From: JBBQBQ01 sp038317685
GTDB taxonomy: Bacteria; Desulfobacterota; Desulfuromonadia; Desulfuromonadales; DDH964
DNA length: 8,054 nucleotides
Reading direction: 5' to 3'
Assembly (NCBI GenBank): GCA_038317685.1
Contig: JBBQBQ010000162.1
Span: 1 to 8,054, forward strand
Under the pieces are notes generated by a model that was not told the origin of the DNA, ran no database searches, and saw only the letters and a program-made list of their open reading frames with translations. Every line of letters begins with the position of its first letter. The first letter of the stretch is position 1. Below are positions 1 through 5,741 of this stretch, piece by piece. The position numbers and the translations under genes are program-made.

Positions 1-51
1 GATTGTAAAGGACAGATTCTTGAAACCTTCAAAAAAGCCGAAAACCAATAA
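1..51 (+). CDS. Possible C-terminal end of a truncated gene (transposase tail?)
   Basis: A reading frame open from the window edge ends in TAA at 49-51, giving sixteen residues that finish ...KKAENQ. Codons here are far more AT-rich than in the following genes. The stop is followed at once by the AACCGGAC-type repeats, the arrangement expected when a transposase gene ends just inside its element's terminal repeat. Another frame (from position 2 to a TGA at 134-136) is also open, so the frame choice is not secure. No domain is visible. The transposase assignment is inference from position only. Confidence 0.22.
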   Translation, partial: DCKGQILETFKKAENQ

Positions 52-137
52 CCGGACGTTCGTTTTTCTCCCCACCTGCGCGCCAGAGAAACCGGACAAT
101 TCATTTGCTAACAAACCGGACAGTTCTATTTGTTGAC
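50..137. repeat. Three AACCGGAC-type direct repeats, probable insertion-sequence end
   Basis: Three related copies lie at about 50-67, 89-112 and 113-137. The last two are directly adjacent and share AAACCGGACA, then a TTC, then ATTTG, then a purine/pyrimidine-rich tail ending AC. The first is shorter and more diverged (AACCGGACGTTC then a T run). Short tandem motifs like these are typical transposase-binding sites at insertion-sequence ends. The surrounding DNA is AT-richer than the rest of the window. The element family cannot be named from what is visible. An inverted 11-base match occurs at 7919-7929. Confidence 0.5.
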
Positions 138-228
138 AACAGGCGAGGACGAATCCCAGGGACGGTTTTTTTGGCCTGCCCTCGTTTCCGGCCGGGCAAC
201 GGCGCTCCTGCCTGGCAACCTGATTTTC

Positions 229-234
229 TATACT
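229..234 (+). promoter_or_regulatory. Possible -10 element (TATACT) before the UPF0173 gene
   Basis: TATACT sits in the only AT-rich patch of the 140 bases before the hydrolase gene and matches the sigma70 -10 consensus at five of six positions. No good -35 hexamer lies 16-18 bases upstream, so this is tentative. A TTGACA at 133-138 at the edge of the repeats lacks a properly spaced -10. Confidence 0.3.
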
Positions 235-278
235 TGAACGGCACCGGTTCCCCACCCATCCCGAACAAGGAGACGACC

Positions 279-962
279 ATGAACAGACTGACCTGGTACG
301 GCCACGCCACTCTCGGCCTCGAGACCGGCGGCCAGACCTTGCTGATCGACCCCTTCTTCACCGGCAATCCGGCCGCCTCCACCACGGCAGACCAGGTTTC
401 CCCCGACTTCATCCTGATCAGCCACGGTCACGGCGACCACGTCGGCGACGCCGTCGCCATCGCGCAGCGGACCGGCGCGCTGGTGATCAGCAACCACGAG
501 ATCGTCACCTGGCTGGCCACGCAGGGGCTGAAGAACCTCCACGGCCAGCATCTCGGCGGTGGCCACCGCCACCCCTTCGGCTACCTCAAGCTGACCCTCG
601 CTCTGCACGGCTCGATGCTGCCGGACGGCTCCTACGGCGGCAACCCCTGCGGTTTTCTGCTGACCACGAACGACGGCAAGAAGATTTACACCGCCCAGGA
701 CACCGGCCTCTTCGGCGACATGCGGCTGATCGGCGAGGAAGGGCTCGAGGTGGCGGTGATCCCCATCGGGGACAACTACACCATGGGCCCCGACGACGCC
801 CTGCGCGCGGTCAAGATGCTGCAGCCGAAGACCGTCGTCCCGATCCACTACAACACCTTCGACCTCCTCAATCAGGACGCTTTAGGCTGGAAACAACGGG
901 TCGAAGCCGAGACCGACACCAAGGTGGCGGTGCTGAAGCCCGGCGAGAGTCTCGCGTTCTGA
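279..962 (+). CDS. UPF0173 family metal-dependent hydrolase (metallo-beta-lactamase fold)
   Basis: Predicted cytoplasmic hydrolase of the metallo-beta-lactamase superfamily, UPF0173 (YtkL-like) branch, whose physiological substrate is not established. The 227-residue product matches the family's usual length. Visible metal-site residues are the HxHxDH motif (H49, H51, D53, H54), H110, D141 in AQDTG and H190 in PIHYNT. The N-terminal TWYGHATLGLE and LLIDPFFTGNP stretches are characteristic of this branch. The frame is open upstream to 105, but ATG 279 is chosen because AAGGAG at 267-272 sits six bases before it and the family begins at this point; the upstream part translates the repeat-rich DNA. 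It stands alone, with a promoter-like pair and hairpin before the next gene. Family call is firm; biological role unknown. Confidence 0.93.
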   Translation: MNRLTWYGHATLGLETGGQTLLIDPFFTGNPAASTTADQVSPDFILISHGHGDHVGDAVAIAQRTGALVISNHEIVTWLATQGLKNLHGQHLGGGHRHPFGYLKLTLALHGSMLPDGSYGGNPCGFLLTTNDGKKIYTAQDTGLFGDMRLIGEEGLEVAVIPIGDNYTMGPDDALRAVKMLQPKTVVPIHYNTFDLLNQDALGWKQRVEAETDTKVAVLKPGESLAF

Positions 963-988
963 GGGTTTGATTCGGCGAAGAATCGGGG

Positions 989-1017
989 TTGACTAATCAG
1001 CATCGCCGGGCAATGAT
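989..1017 (+). promoter_or_regulatory. Sigma70-like promoter for the DUF3185 gene
   Basis: TTGACT (989-994, five of six to consensus) is followed after exactly 17 bases by AATGAT (1012-1017, four of six). Transcription would begin near 1024 and give a leader of about 70 bases containing the hairpin at 1045-1070. Confidence 0.4.
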
Positions 1018-1044
1018 TCGACAGTTGAAAATCCACAAAAACCC

Positions 1045-1070
1045 AGGAACAGGTCTTGGCGCCTGTTCTT
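1045..1070 (+). terminator. Hairpin with short T-rich tail, weak terminator or leader hairpin
   Basis: GAACAGG (1047-1053) pairs perfectly with CCTGTTC (1062-1068) around an eight-base loop, extended by one G-T and one A-T pair. TTCTC follows, which is a poor U-tract. It could end the hydrolase transcript. If the promoter at 989-1017 is real, it would instead sit in the leader of the DUF3185 gene. Confidence 0.38.
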
Positions 1071-1095
1071 CTCACGCCGTCCAGGGAGAGAACGC

Positions 1096-1311
1096 ATGGC
1101 AACATCTTCGAATAACCTGACCACAATCGTCGGCCTGGTGCTGCTGGTGGGAGGCCTCGGAGTGGCCTTCTGGGGCTATCAGATGTCCGGCTCCATCGTC
1201 TCCCAGTTCTCCAGCCGGCTGACCGGAGCGCTGCCTGACGCGGTGATGTACCGTTATGTCGGCGGCGCGGTCTGCGCTGTCGTCGGGCTGTTCCTGCTGC
1301 TGAAAAAGTGA
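1096..1311 (+). CDS. Small two-helix membrane protein, DUF3185-like
   Basis: A 71-residue inner-membrane protein resembling the DUF3185 family, which has no known function. Two hydrophobic segments are visible, about residues 9-28 (TTIVGLVLLVGGLGVAFWGY) and 51-69 (MYRYVGGAVCAVVGLFLLL), separated by a polar loop with QMSGSIVSQFSSRLTGALPD. The pattern of an early glycine-rich helix with a WGYQ-like end, a short S/T-rich loop containing LTG, and a terminal GGA...GLFLLL helix ending in lysines fits DUF3185. ATG 1096 is preceded by AGGGAGAG at 1083-1090. The gene lies 79 bases before the nitroreductase in the same direction, with a hairpin between, so co-transcription is uncertain. Confidence 0.75.
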   Translation: MATSSNNLTTIVGLVLLVGGLGVAFWGYQMSGSIVSQFSSRLTGALPDAVMYRYVGGAVCAVVGLFLLLKK

Positions 1312-1338
1312 GACCGAAAAGGGCGGGCGGTTGGCTCC

Positions 1339-1359
1339 AGCCCGGGAAGGAACCGGGCT
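1339..1359 (+). other. Perfect 7-bp hairpin between DUF3185 and nitroreductase genes
   Basis: AGCCCGG (1339-1345) and CCGGGCT (1353-1359) flank the loop GAAGGAA. There is no T-tract, so an intrinsic terminator is unlikely. The loop exposes a Shine-Dalgarno-like GAAGGA, but it lies about 40 bases before the next start codon, too far to serve it directly. Function unknown. Confidence 0.3.
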
Positions 1360-1390
1360 TCCGAGATCCCCGACCCCTGCGACCGAGTCC

Positions 1391-2196
<806 letters not shown>

Positions 2197-2200
<4 letters not shown>

Positions 2201-2225
2201 CTTTTCCCCGGGTGGCCGGTATCAA
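2197..2225 (+). promoter_or_regulatory. Sigma70-like promoter overlapping the end of the nitroreductase gene
   Basis: TTGACT (2197-2202, five of six) overlaps the nitroreductase stop codon. After exactly 17 bases comes TATCAA (2220-2225, four of six). Transcription would begin near 2232, leaving a leader of about 170 bases before the four-cysteine secreted protein gene. Confidence 0.42.
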
Positions 2226-2403
2226 AGAATGGCTTTGCGAACTGCCGGCACCAGCGAGGACAGTCCCCGAGCCTGATGGATGGAAACGGGGAGATGCTGC
2301 CGACAGGAGCATGGAGGGATGACGCCGCCGGGTCGGCATGGGGCTGAGGAGGGGCGTTTTTTAGGCGGGAGTCGTTGCATCAGCGGAGACAAGGAGAGCA
2401 CTT
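2226..2403 (+). other. Structured untranslated leader before the secreted protein gene
   Basis: This gene-free stretch holds several inverted repeats: TCCCCG/CGGGGA (2264-2269 with 2287-2292), TGCCGAC/GTCGGCA (2298-2304 with 2332-2338), and an alternative ACGCC/GGCGT pairing (2322-2326 with 2353-2357) ending directly in a run of six T (2357-2362). The second and third cannot both form fully, as one arm lies in the other's loop. I do not recognise a known riboswitch class: the conserved cores of cyclic-di-GMP, glycine and cobalamin motifs are absent. A strong AAGGAGAG at 2391-2398 serves the start at 2404. Confidence 0.35.
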
Positions 2404-2934
2404 ATGACAACGCAAAGGGTATTGGGAACGCTGGCGATGGTGGTCGTACTGGCCTTTGTTCTGGGTGTGGCCCAGGCTCCGGCAGCGAATATCAACCCCC
2501 GACCAGGGATTGCCTCCACCGGGAAGACCTTCCCCTTCTCCCTCGCCGAGCTGAACAACGCGCGCCGAATGAACGTCGCCAAGCCGCAGATCCTCCTTTC
2601 CTGGGAGACGCGGGTCAGGCTTGCCAACGAGGCCCTGGCCCGGGATGCGGCGACCCTCAAGAAAACCGTCGATGAAGTTCTGGCCCGCGCCGACAAGAAG
2701 GCAGCCGATTGCTCGGGGAAAGAATATACTCTGGCCGATCTGCAGAACCTTTGTCAGGCGAACGAAGGGGTCCAGGCCTGTCTCGACCGCCTGCGCATGA
2801 ACTGCATTGTCGGCCAGGCCAGCCAGCAGATGGCGGACAGCATGGCGAATGCCTTTGCGGCCGGGACCGCGCAGTCCTCCATCGACCGCATGCGGCAGGA
2901 GCTGACCGCCCTGGAGCAGGGTTTGTTTAAGTAG
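2404..2934 (+). CDS. Secreted four-cysteine protein of unknown function
   Basis: A 176-residue protein I do not recognise. Residues 1-28 form a signal peptide (polar start with one arginine, hydrophobic GTLAMVVVLAFVLGVA, then AQAPA-A), so the mature protein should be periplasmic. After a proline-rich linker, residues 46-97 look helical and charged. A cluster of four cysteines follows at 103, 117, 126 and 134, spaced 14, 9 and 8 apart, suggesting two disulfides. The C-terminus (140-176) is an amphipathic helix rich in Q, A and M. There is no CXXCH haem motif. ATG 2404 has AAGGAGAG at 2391-2398. The next gene starts 45 bases after its stop with its own strong ribosome site, so the two may share a transcript. 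Confidence 0.72.
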   Translation: MTTQRVLGTLAMVVVLAFVLGVAQAPAANINPRPGIASTGKTFPFSLAELNNARRMNVAKPQILLSWETRVRLANEALARDAATLKKTVDEVLARADKKAADCSGKEYTLADLQNLCQANEGVQACLDRLRMNCIVGQASQQMADSMANAFAAGTAQSSIDRMRQELTALEQGLFK

Positions 2935-2979
2935 TCCAACCTGTTCCCCAACGCAGCCGACTCCTGAGGAGGCTATACG

Positions 2980-3798
2980 ATGAAGAGTACCATTGCCGAC
3001 GCCATTCAGCTGCAAACCGAACCGGTCGCCCTCCTTTGGACCGACGCCAGGCCGGACGGCGCCCTCCAGTTCGAGCCGGGGAAATGGGGATGCGTCATGA
3101 GCATGTTCGGCGCGGCGGCGACCAAAGGTCGGACGGCGGTCTTCGATCAGGGCACCTACGGCTGCTTCGGCGGCGGCATCGGCCTCGGTTTCGGCAACGC
3201 CTACCAGCACTTCCCGGGGGGGACCGAAGGCTTCTGCAATTTCCTCTCTTCCGGCAACGAGGGATCGGAGACGGGGTGCAAGATCGCCGCCGGCATGGCG
3301 GCGGGGGGGGCGCGGCCGGAGTTTGTCGAGCACTTCCTGCACGGCGAACGCTACAAGGAGAGTCCGGACCTGGTGAAAAATTTTCTGGAGGCCCTCCCGA
3401 TCACCGAGATCCCGACCCGCTATGTTGCCCTGGTGCCGCTGCGCGACCTCGATCCGGCAGCCGGCGTTCCCGAGTCGATTACCCTCCTCGTCAACAGCGA
3501 CCAGTTCTCGGCCCTGGTGATCCTGGCCAACTATGACCGCCCGGGCCTGGAGAACGTTGCCATCCCCTGGGTGGCCGGCTGCCAGTCGATCGGCATTCTG
3601 GGCTACCGGGAAGCCCATTCCTCCCAGCCGCGCTGCATCGCCGGGCTGGTCGACCTCTCCGCCCGGAAATTTATGCGCGGCCAGACCGGGCGCGACGTCT
3701 TGACTTTCACCATCCCGTACCCGCGCTTTCTGGAAATGGAGGCGAAGGTGGCGGGGAGCTTCCTTGAGCAGGAGCCATGGCTGTCACTGAAGGACTGA
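2980..3798 (+). CDS. DUF169 family protein (COG2043-like)
   Basis: A 272-residue cytoplasmic protein of the DUF169 family, common in anaerobic bacteria and archaea and without an established function. Family-like features are LQTEPVALLWTD (11-22), GKWGCVMSMF (34-43), the aromatic/glycine block TYGCFGGGIGLGFGN (59-73), GFCNFLSSG (84-92) and VALVPLRDLDP (149-159). The later parts are VNSDQFSALVILANYDRPG (171-189), AGCQSIG (199-205), and the RKFMRG...TFTIPYPRFLEME end (229-253). Cysteines lie at 38, 62, 86, 100, 201 and 219; several are in conserved blocks, so metal or cofactor binding is possible but only inferred. ATG 2980 is preceded by AGGAGG at 2967-2972 with seven-base spacing. That site lies in CTCCTGAGGAG, which could fold on itself. 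A run of eight G occurs at 3303-3310 inside the gene. Confidence 0.86.
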   Translation: MKSTIADAIQLQTEPVALLWTDARPDGALQFEPGKWGCVMSMFGAAATKGRTAVFDQGTYGCFGGGIGLGFGNAYQHFPGGTEGFCNFLSSGNEGSETGCKIAAGMAAGGARPEFVEHFLHGERYKESPDLVKNFLEALPITEIPTRYVALVPLRDLDPAAGVPESITLLVNSDQFSALVILANYDRPGLENVAIPWVAGCQSIGILGYREAHSSQPRCIAGLVDLSARKFMRGQTGRDVLTFTIPYPRFLEMEAKVAGSFLEQEPWLSLKD

Positions 3799-3815
3799 TC
3801 TTTGCCTGGGACCGG

Positions 3816-3846
3816 CGGGGATGAACGCCCTGGTCGCTCATCCCCG
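3816..3846 (+). other. Perfect 9-bp inverted repeat after the DUF169 gene
   Basis: CGGGGATGA (3816-3824) and TCATCCCCG (3838-3846) are perfect inverted repeats around 13 bases, with two further internal pairs after one mismatch. It begins 17 bases after the DUF169 stop. No T-run follows in either direction, so it could be a terminator lacking a U-tract, an mRNA-end stabiliser or a protein-binding site for the next gene, which starts 43 bases later. Confidence 0.5.
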
Positions 3847-3889
3847 GCATGCACTGGACCAAAATTGACCAATAGAAGGAGGAACAGCC

Positions 3890-4402
3890 GTGGCCGACGA
3901 TACCGGGCTCCCGGAGTTATTATGGGGCCTTGAAAACGAAGCCACAGGGGTCATTGCCGAGGATTTTGTCGGATTGGTTCAGGGGTGGGTTGAAGGGCAG
4001 GGACGCTTACCCCTTGCCGACCTTCAGGCGCTGGTCAACTTTTGTGCCGAGCAAGCTGGTTACTGGGGGTGCGAATGGCTGTTTTCCCCGGCCGCCGATC
4101 CCGATACCGACGCCGAACAAGAAATGCAGAGCTGGGACCAGGAGTGGGAGCGTTGGACCCAACGGCTGCTCGAAGCGGATCCGAGCCTGGATGAGACCCT
4201 GAGGTCGGCTAAAAACCATATCTTTTTTAAACATGTACAACAGCGAAGGGTTGAATTGAACCAGAGCCGGTTCTTTCAGCAGATGGTCTCCAACCTGCTG
4301 CCGAAACTATCGGTCCGGTTAAAAAAAATGGGCTTCAAAAATCAGGCTGCCGCCTGCTATTTGGTGGCCTTCTACCCGAAAGGCACGGTTGGCCGCCCCT
4401 GA
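3890..4402 (+). CDS. Hypothetical tryptophan-rich cytoplasmic protein
   Basis: A 170-residue protein I do not recognise. It has no signal peptide or membrane segment. The N-terminal two thirds is acidic and rich in tryptophan (LLWGLENE, VQGWVEGQG, GYWGCEWLF, SWDQEWERWTQRLLE). The C-terminal part (about 108-160) turns basic (HIFFKHVQQRR, LLPKLSVRLKKMGFKNQ). Predicted structure is mostly helical. The start is GTG 3890, chosen because AAGGAGG at 3876-3882 lies seven bases upstream. The gene is somewhat less GC-rich than its neighbours, with codons such as TTA and AAA more frequent, which could mark a later arrival. It is preceded by a hairpin and followed by a 103-base gap, so it is probably its own unit. 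Confidence 0.72.
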   Translation: MADDTGLPELLWGLENEATGVIAEDFVGLVQGWVEGQGRLPLADLQALVNFCAEQAGYWGCEWLFSPAADPDTDAEQEMQSWDQEWERWTQRLLEADPSLDETLRSAKNHIFFKHVQQRRVELNQSRFFQQMVSNLLPKLSVRLKKMGFKNQAAACYLVAFYPKGTVGRP

Positions 4403-4443
4403 TTTTCACCTTTCGCCGCGGTCCGCGGGGCTCTTTTTGGGGG

Positions 4444-4472
4444 ATGACTTTTCTCCGGCTCCTGTGTTACCT
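4444..4472 (+). promoter_or_regulatory. Possible promoter for the NrfJ-like gene
   Basis: ATGACT (4444-4449) lies 17 bases before TTACCT (4467-4472), just upstream of the small secreted protein gene. Both hexamers are weak, and the call rests mainly on the similarity of the TGACTTTT stretch to the promoter at 2197-2225 and on the 103-base gap. Confidence 0.25.
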
Positions 4473-4505
4473 TGCCCCAATCTCAGAGAAAGGAATTTGT
4501 CCCCC

Positions 4506-4847
4506 ATGGTAAAGACCGTCAAACAGCTGCTCCTTTGTTCCCTCCTGGTCCTCGGCGCCGCCCAGGTCCAGGCATTCCCCAGCAACGCCGCGCAGTCGGC
4601 GGCCCCGCCCGCCGGTGTCACTCTCGCCTCTCCTGCCGGGAAAGTCGTCGAAACGATGAATTCCGGCGGCTACACCCACCTTGATCTCGGTGGCCAGAAG
4701 AGCTGGGCCGCTATTCCGACCACCGAGATCAAGGTGGGTGAAAAGCTGGCGGTGAACCCGGGCATGGTGATGCGCAACTTCACCAGCAAGAGCCTCGGCC
4801 GTACCTTTGAAGCGATCGTCTTCAGCCAGGGTGTGACCAGGCAATAA
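4506..4847 (+). CDS. Small exported NrfJ-like protein (probable OB-type domain)
   Basis: A 113-residue protein with a signal peptide (KTVKQLLLCSLLVLGAAQVQA, likely cut after A23), a proline/alanine linker to about residue 42, then a compact domain. The domain reads GKVVETMNSGGYT (45-57), KSWAAIP (65-71), EIKVGEKLAVNPGMVM (74-89) and NFTSKSLGRTFEAIVFS (91-107). That pattern matches small periplasmic proteins annotated as NrfJ-related, named for a gene beside nitrite reductase clusters; no nitrite reductase is present here, so only the fold-level call is offered. ATG 4506 is used because the signal peptide begins there; AAAGGA at 4489-4494 is 11 bases upstream. The frame is open back to 4389, but that part lacks family-like sequence. 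Residues 57-63 and 72-78 are encoded by the two arms of a perfect DNA palindrome. A strong terminator follows. Confidence 0.75.
   Translation: MVKTVKQLLLCSLLVLGAAQVQAFPSNAAQSAAPPAGVTLASPAGKVVETMNSGGYTHLDLGGQKSWAAIPTTEIKVGEKLAVNPGMVMRNFTSKSLGRTFEAIVFSQGVTRQ
4673..4740. repeat. Perfect 21-bp inverted repeat inside the NrfJ-like gene
   Basis: The arms at 4673-4693 and 4720-4740 are exact reverse complements over 21 bases, separated by 26 bases. The left arm starts CACCCACCTTG and the right arm ends CAAGGTGGGTG. Pairing breaks on both sides (4694 with 4719, 4672 with 4741). As a consequence the opposite strand encodes the same peptides, THLDLGG and TEIKVG, in one of its frames. Confidence 0.95.
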
Positions 4848-4881
4848 GGAACCGTCTGAACCCTGACCAGACAAAAAAACA

Positions 4882-4922
4882 GAGCCGGCATTGCCTCTTC
4901 AGGCCATGCCGGCTCCGTTTTT
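4882..4922 (+). terminator. Strong intrinsic terminator after the NrfJ-like gene
   Basis: GAGCCGGCAT (4882-4891) pairs perfectly with ATGCCGGCTC (4906-4915). After one mismatch, GCCT/AGGC adds four pairs and closes on a CTTC tetraloop. CG and then TTTTT (4918-4922) follow. An A-run at 4873-4879 on the other side means it could also work for leftward transcription. It starts 34 bases after the stop codon. Confidence 0.93.
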
Positions 4923-4963
4923 GGGGGACGGTTGCCGAATGACGACGGACATGCCAAAAGTTG

Positions 4964-4992
4964 TTGCTGGATCCGGCTGCAAAGATTAAATT
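4964..4992 (+). promoter_or_regulatory. Possible promoter for the GcvR-like gene
   Basis: TTGCTG (4964-4969) and TAAATT (4987-4992) are spaced by exactly 17 bases in the only AT-rich patch between the terminator and the gene. The leader would be about 130 bases. I looked for glycine riboswitch core sequences in it and found none. Confidence 0.33.
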
Positions 4993-5127
4993 CTCTGTGG
5001 GAGTAAATGCGGTCCGGTCCGGCGCTGCGGCCCGTGGTGGGGCTCGCAGCGGCTAACGAGGGCCTTGCATGCCGGGACGATGTGTGTAGAAACGAGAGAA
5101 AGCGGATACTTTTCCGAGGAGACCTGT

Positions 5128-5658
5128 ATGGACCAGCGCTTCATCATGACCGCCTTTGGCCAGGACCGGCCGGGGATCGTGGCCGACGTCACCCGACTCC
5201 TCTTCGAGAACGGCTGCAACCTCGAAGAGACGACGATGACCCTGCTGGCCGACGAGTTCACCCTCATCCTCCTCTTCACCAGCCGCACCCCTCAAATCGA
5301 GGAGATTCTGGACCGGGAATGCCGGCGGCTGGAGCGGGACCGCGGGATTTCGGCTTTCCTGCGGCCTCTCCGGCAGCGTCCTGTCGGCGTCGGCAGCGCC
5401 TCGGCGGGATGGGTGCTGCATGTCGAAGGGGAGGACCAGGCGGGGATCGTCTGCAAGGTCAGCAGTTTTCTCGCCGAGTTAGGGGTGAACATCGTCGACC
5501 TGAAGTCGGCGGTGCGCCCGACGCCGGGGAGCGGCAGTCCCTTCTATGTCATGGACATCCACATCCAGGTTCCGGCCGCGGTTCCCGGTGCGATCCTGGA
5601 GGCCGGGCTGGCGGCGGTCGCGAACGATCTCAACGTCGATATCAACCTGCGGCGTTAA
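5128..5658 (+). CDS. GcvR-like protein with two ACT domains
   Basis: A 176-residue cytoplasmic protein built of two ACT domains, the architecture of the glycine cleavage system repressor GcvR and relatives. ACT 1 (about 3-78) carries FGQDRPGIVADVTRLLFENGCNLEET, and ACT 2 (about 96-176) carries GEDQAGIVCKVSSFLAELGVNIVDLKS. Both have the DRPG/DQAG-I-V ligand-loop pattern of amino-acid-binding ACT domains. There is no DNA-binding domain, as in GcvR, which acts through a protein partner (GcvA in enterobacteria). ATG 5128 is chosen because GAGGAG at 5116-5121 is six bases upstream; the frame is open back to 5065 without family-like sequence. No gcv gene is nearby, so the ligand and partner are unknown; general amino-acid sensing is the safer reading. 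Confidence 0.85.
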   Translation: MDQRFIMTAFGQDRPGIVADVTRLLFENGCNLEETTMTLLADEFTLILLFTSRTPQIEEILDRECRRLERDRGISAFLRPLRQRPVGVGSASAGWVLHVEGEDQAGIVCKVSSFLAELGVNIVDLKSAVRPTPGSGSPFYVMDIHIQVPAAVPGAILEAGLAAVANDLNVDINLRR

Positions 5659-5716
5659 GCGATCCCCGCAGGCGACCGGCGGGTTGCCAAAGGGGGGGCT
5701 GGACCAAGCCGGGTGA

Positions 5717-5731
5717 CGAACCTGCGGTTCG
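5717..5731. other. Short hairpin between convergent genes
   Basis: CGAACC (5717-5722) and GGTTCG (5726-5731) pair perfectly around a TGC triloop in the 83-base gap between two convergent genes. A weaker CCCGC/GCGGG pair lies at 5665-5669 with 5679-5683. Neither has a T-run on either strand, so a bidirectional terminator is only possible, not shown. Confidence 0.25.
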
Positions 5732-5741
5732 GAAGGGGGGT

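Noticed and set aside
105..278. N-terminal extension of the hydrolase frame to 105.
   Set aside because: It translates the repeat DNA, lacks family similarity, and a clear ribosome site precedes ATG 279.
2276..2347. A 23-codon frame (MDGNGEML...) in the leader of the secreted protein gene.
   Set aside because: The only upstream purine run is about 16 bases away and the bases are better explained by the inverted repeats. No sign of a leader peptide with regulatory codons.
2380..3618. A 412-codon open frame on the minus strand opposite the secreted protein and DUF169 genes.
   Set aside because: It lies antisense to two well-supported genes with ribosome sites and family sequence. Its product is rich in R, G, A, H and P with no domain, as expected for a shadow frame in GC-rich DNA.
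4673..4740. Reading the in-gene palindrome as a terminator or a CRISPR-type repeat.
   Set aside because: No T-run follows, it lies mid-gene, and there are only two inverted arms with no spacer series.
4467..4874. Minus-strand 135-codon frame carrying the same THLDLGG and TEIKVG peptides as the NrfJ-like protein.
   Set aside because: The shared peptides are a by-product of the perfect palindrome; the rest has no family-like sequence and no ribosome site was identified.
4925..5127. Glycine riboswitch before the GcvR-like gene.
   Set aside because: The region lacks the conserved paired core sequences of that class; only a tentative promoter is visible.
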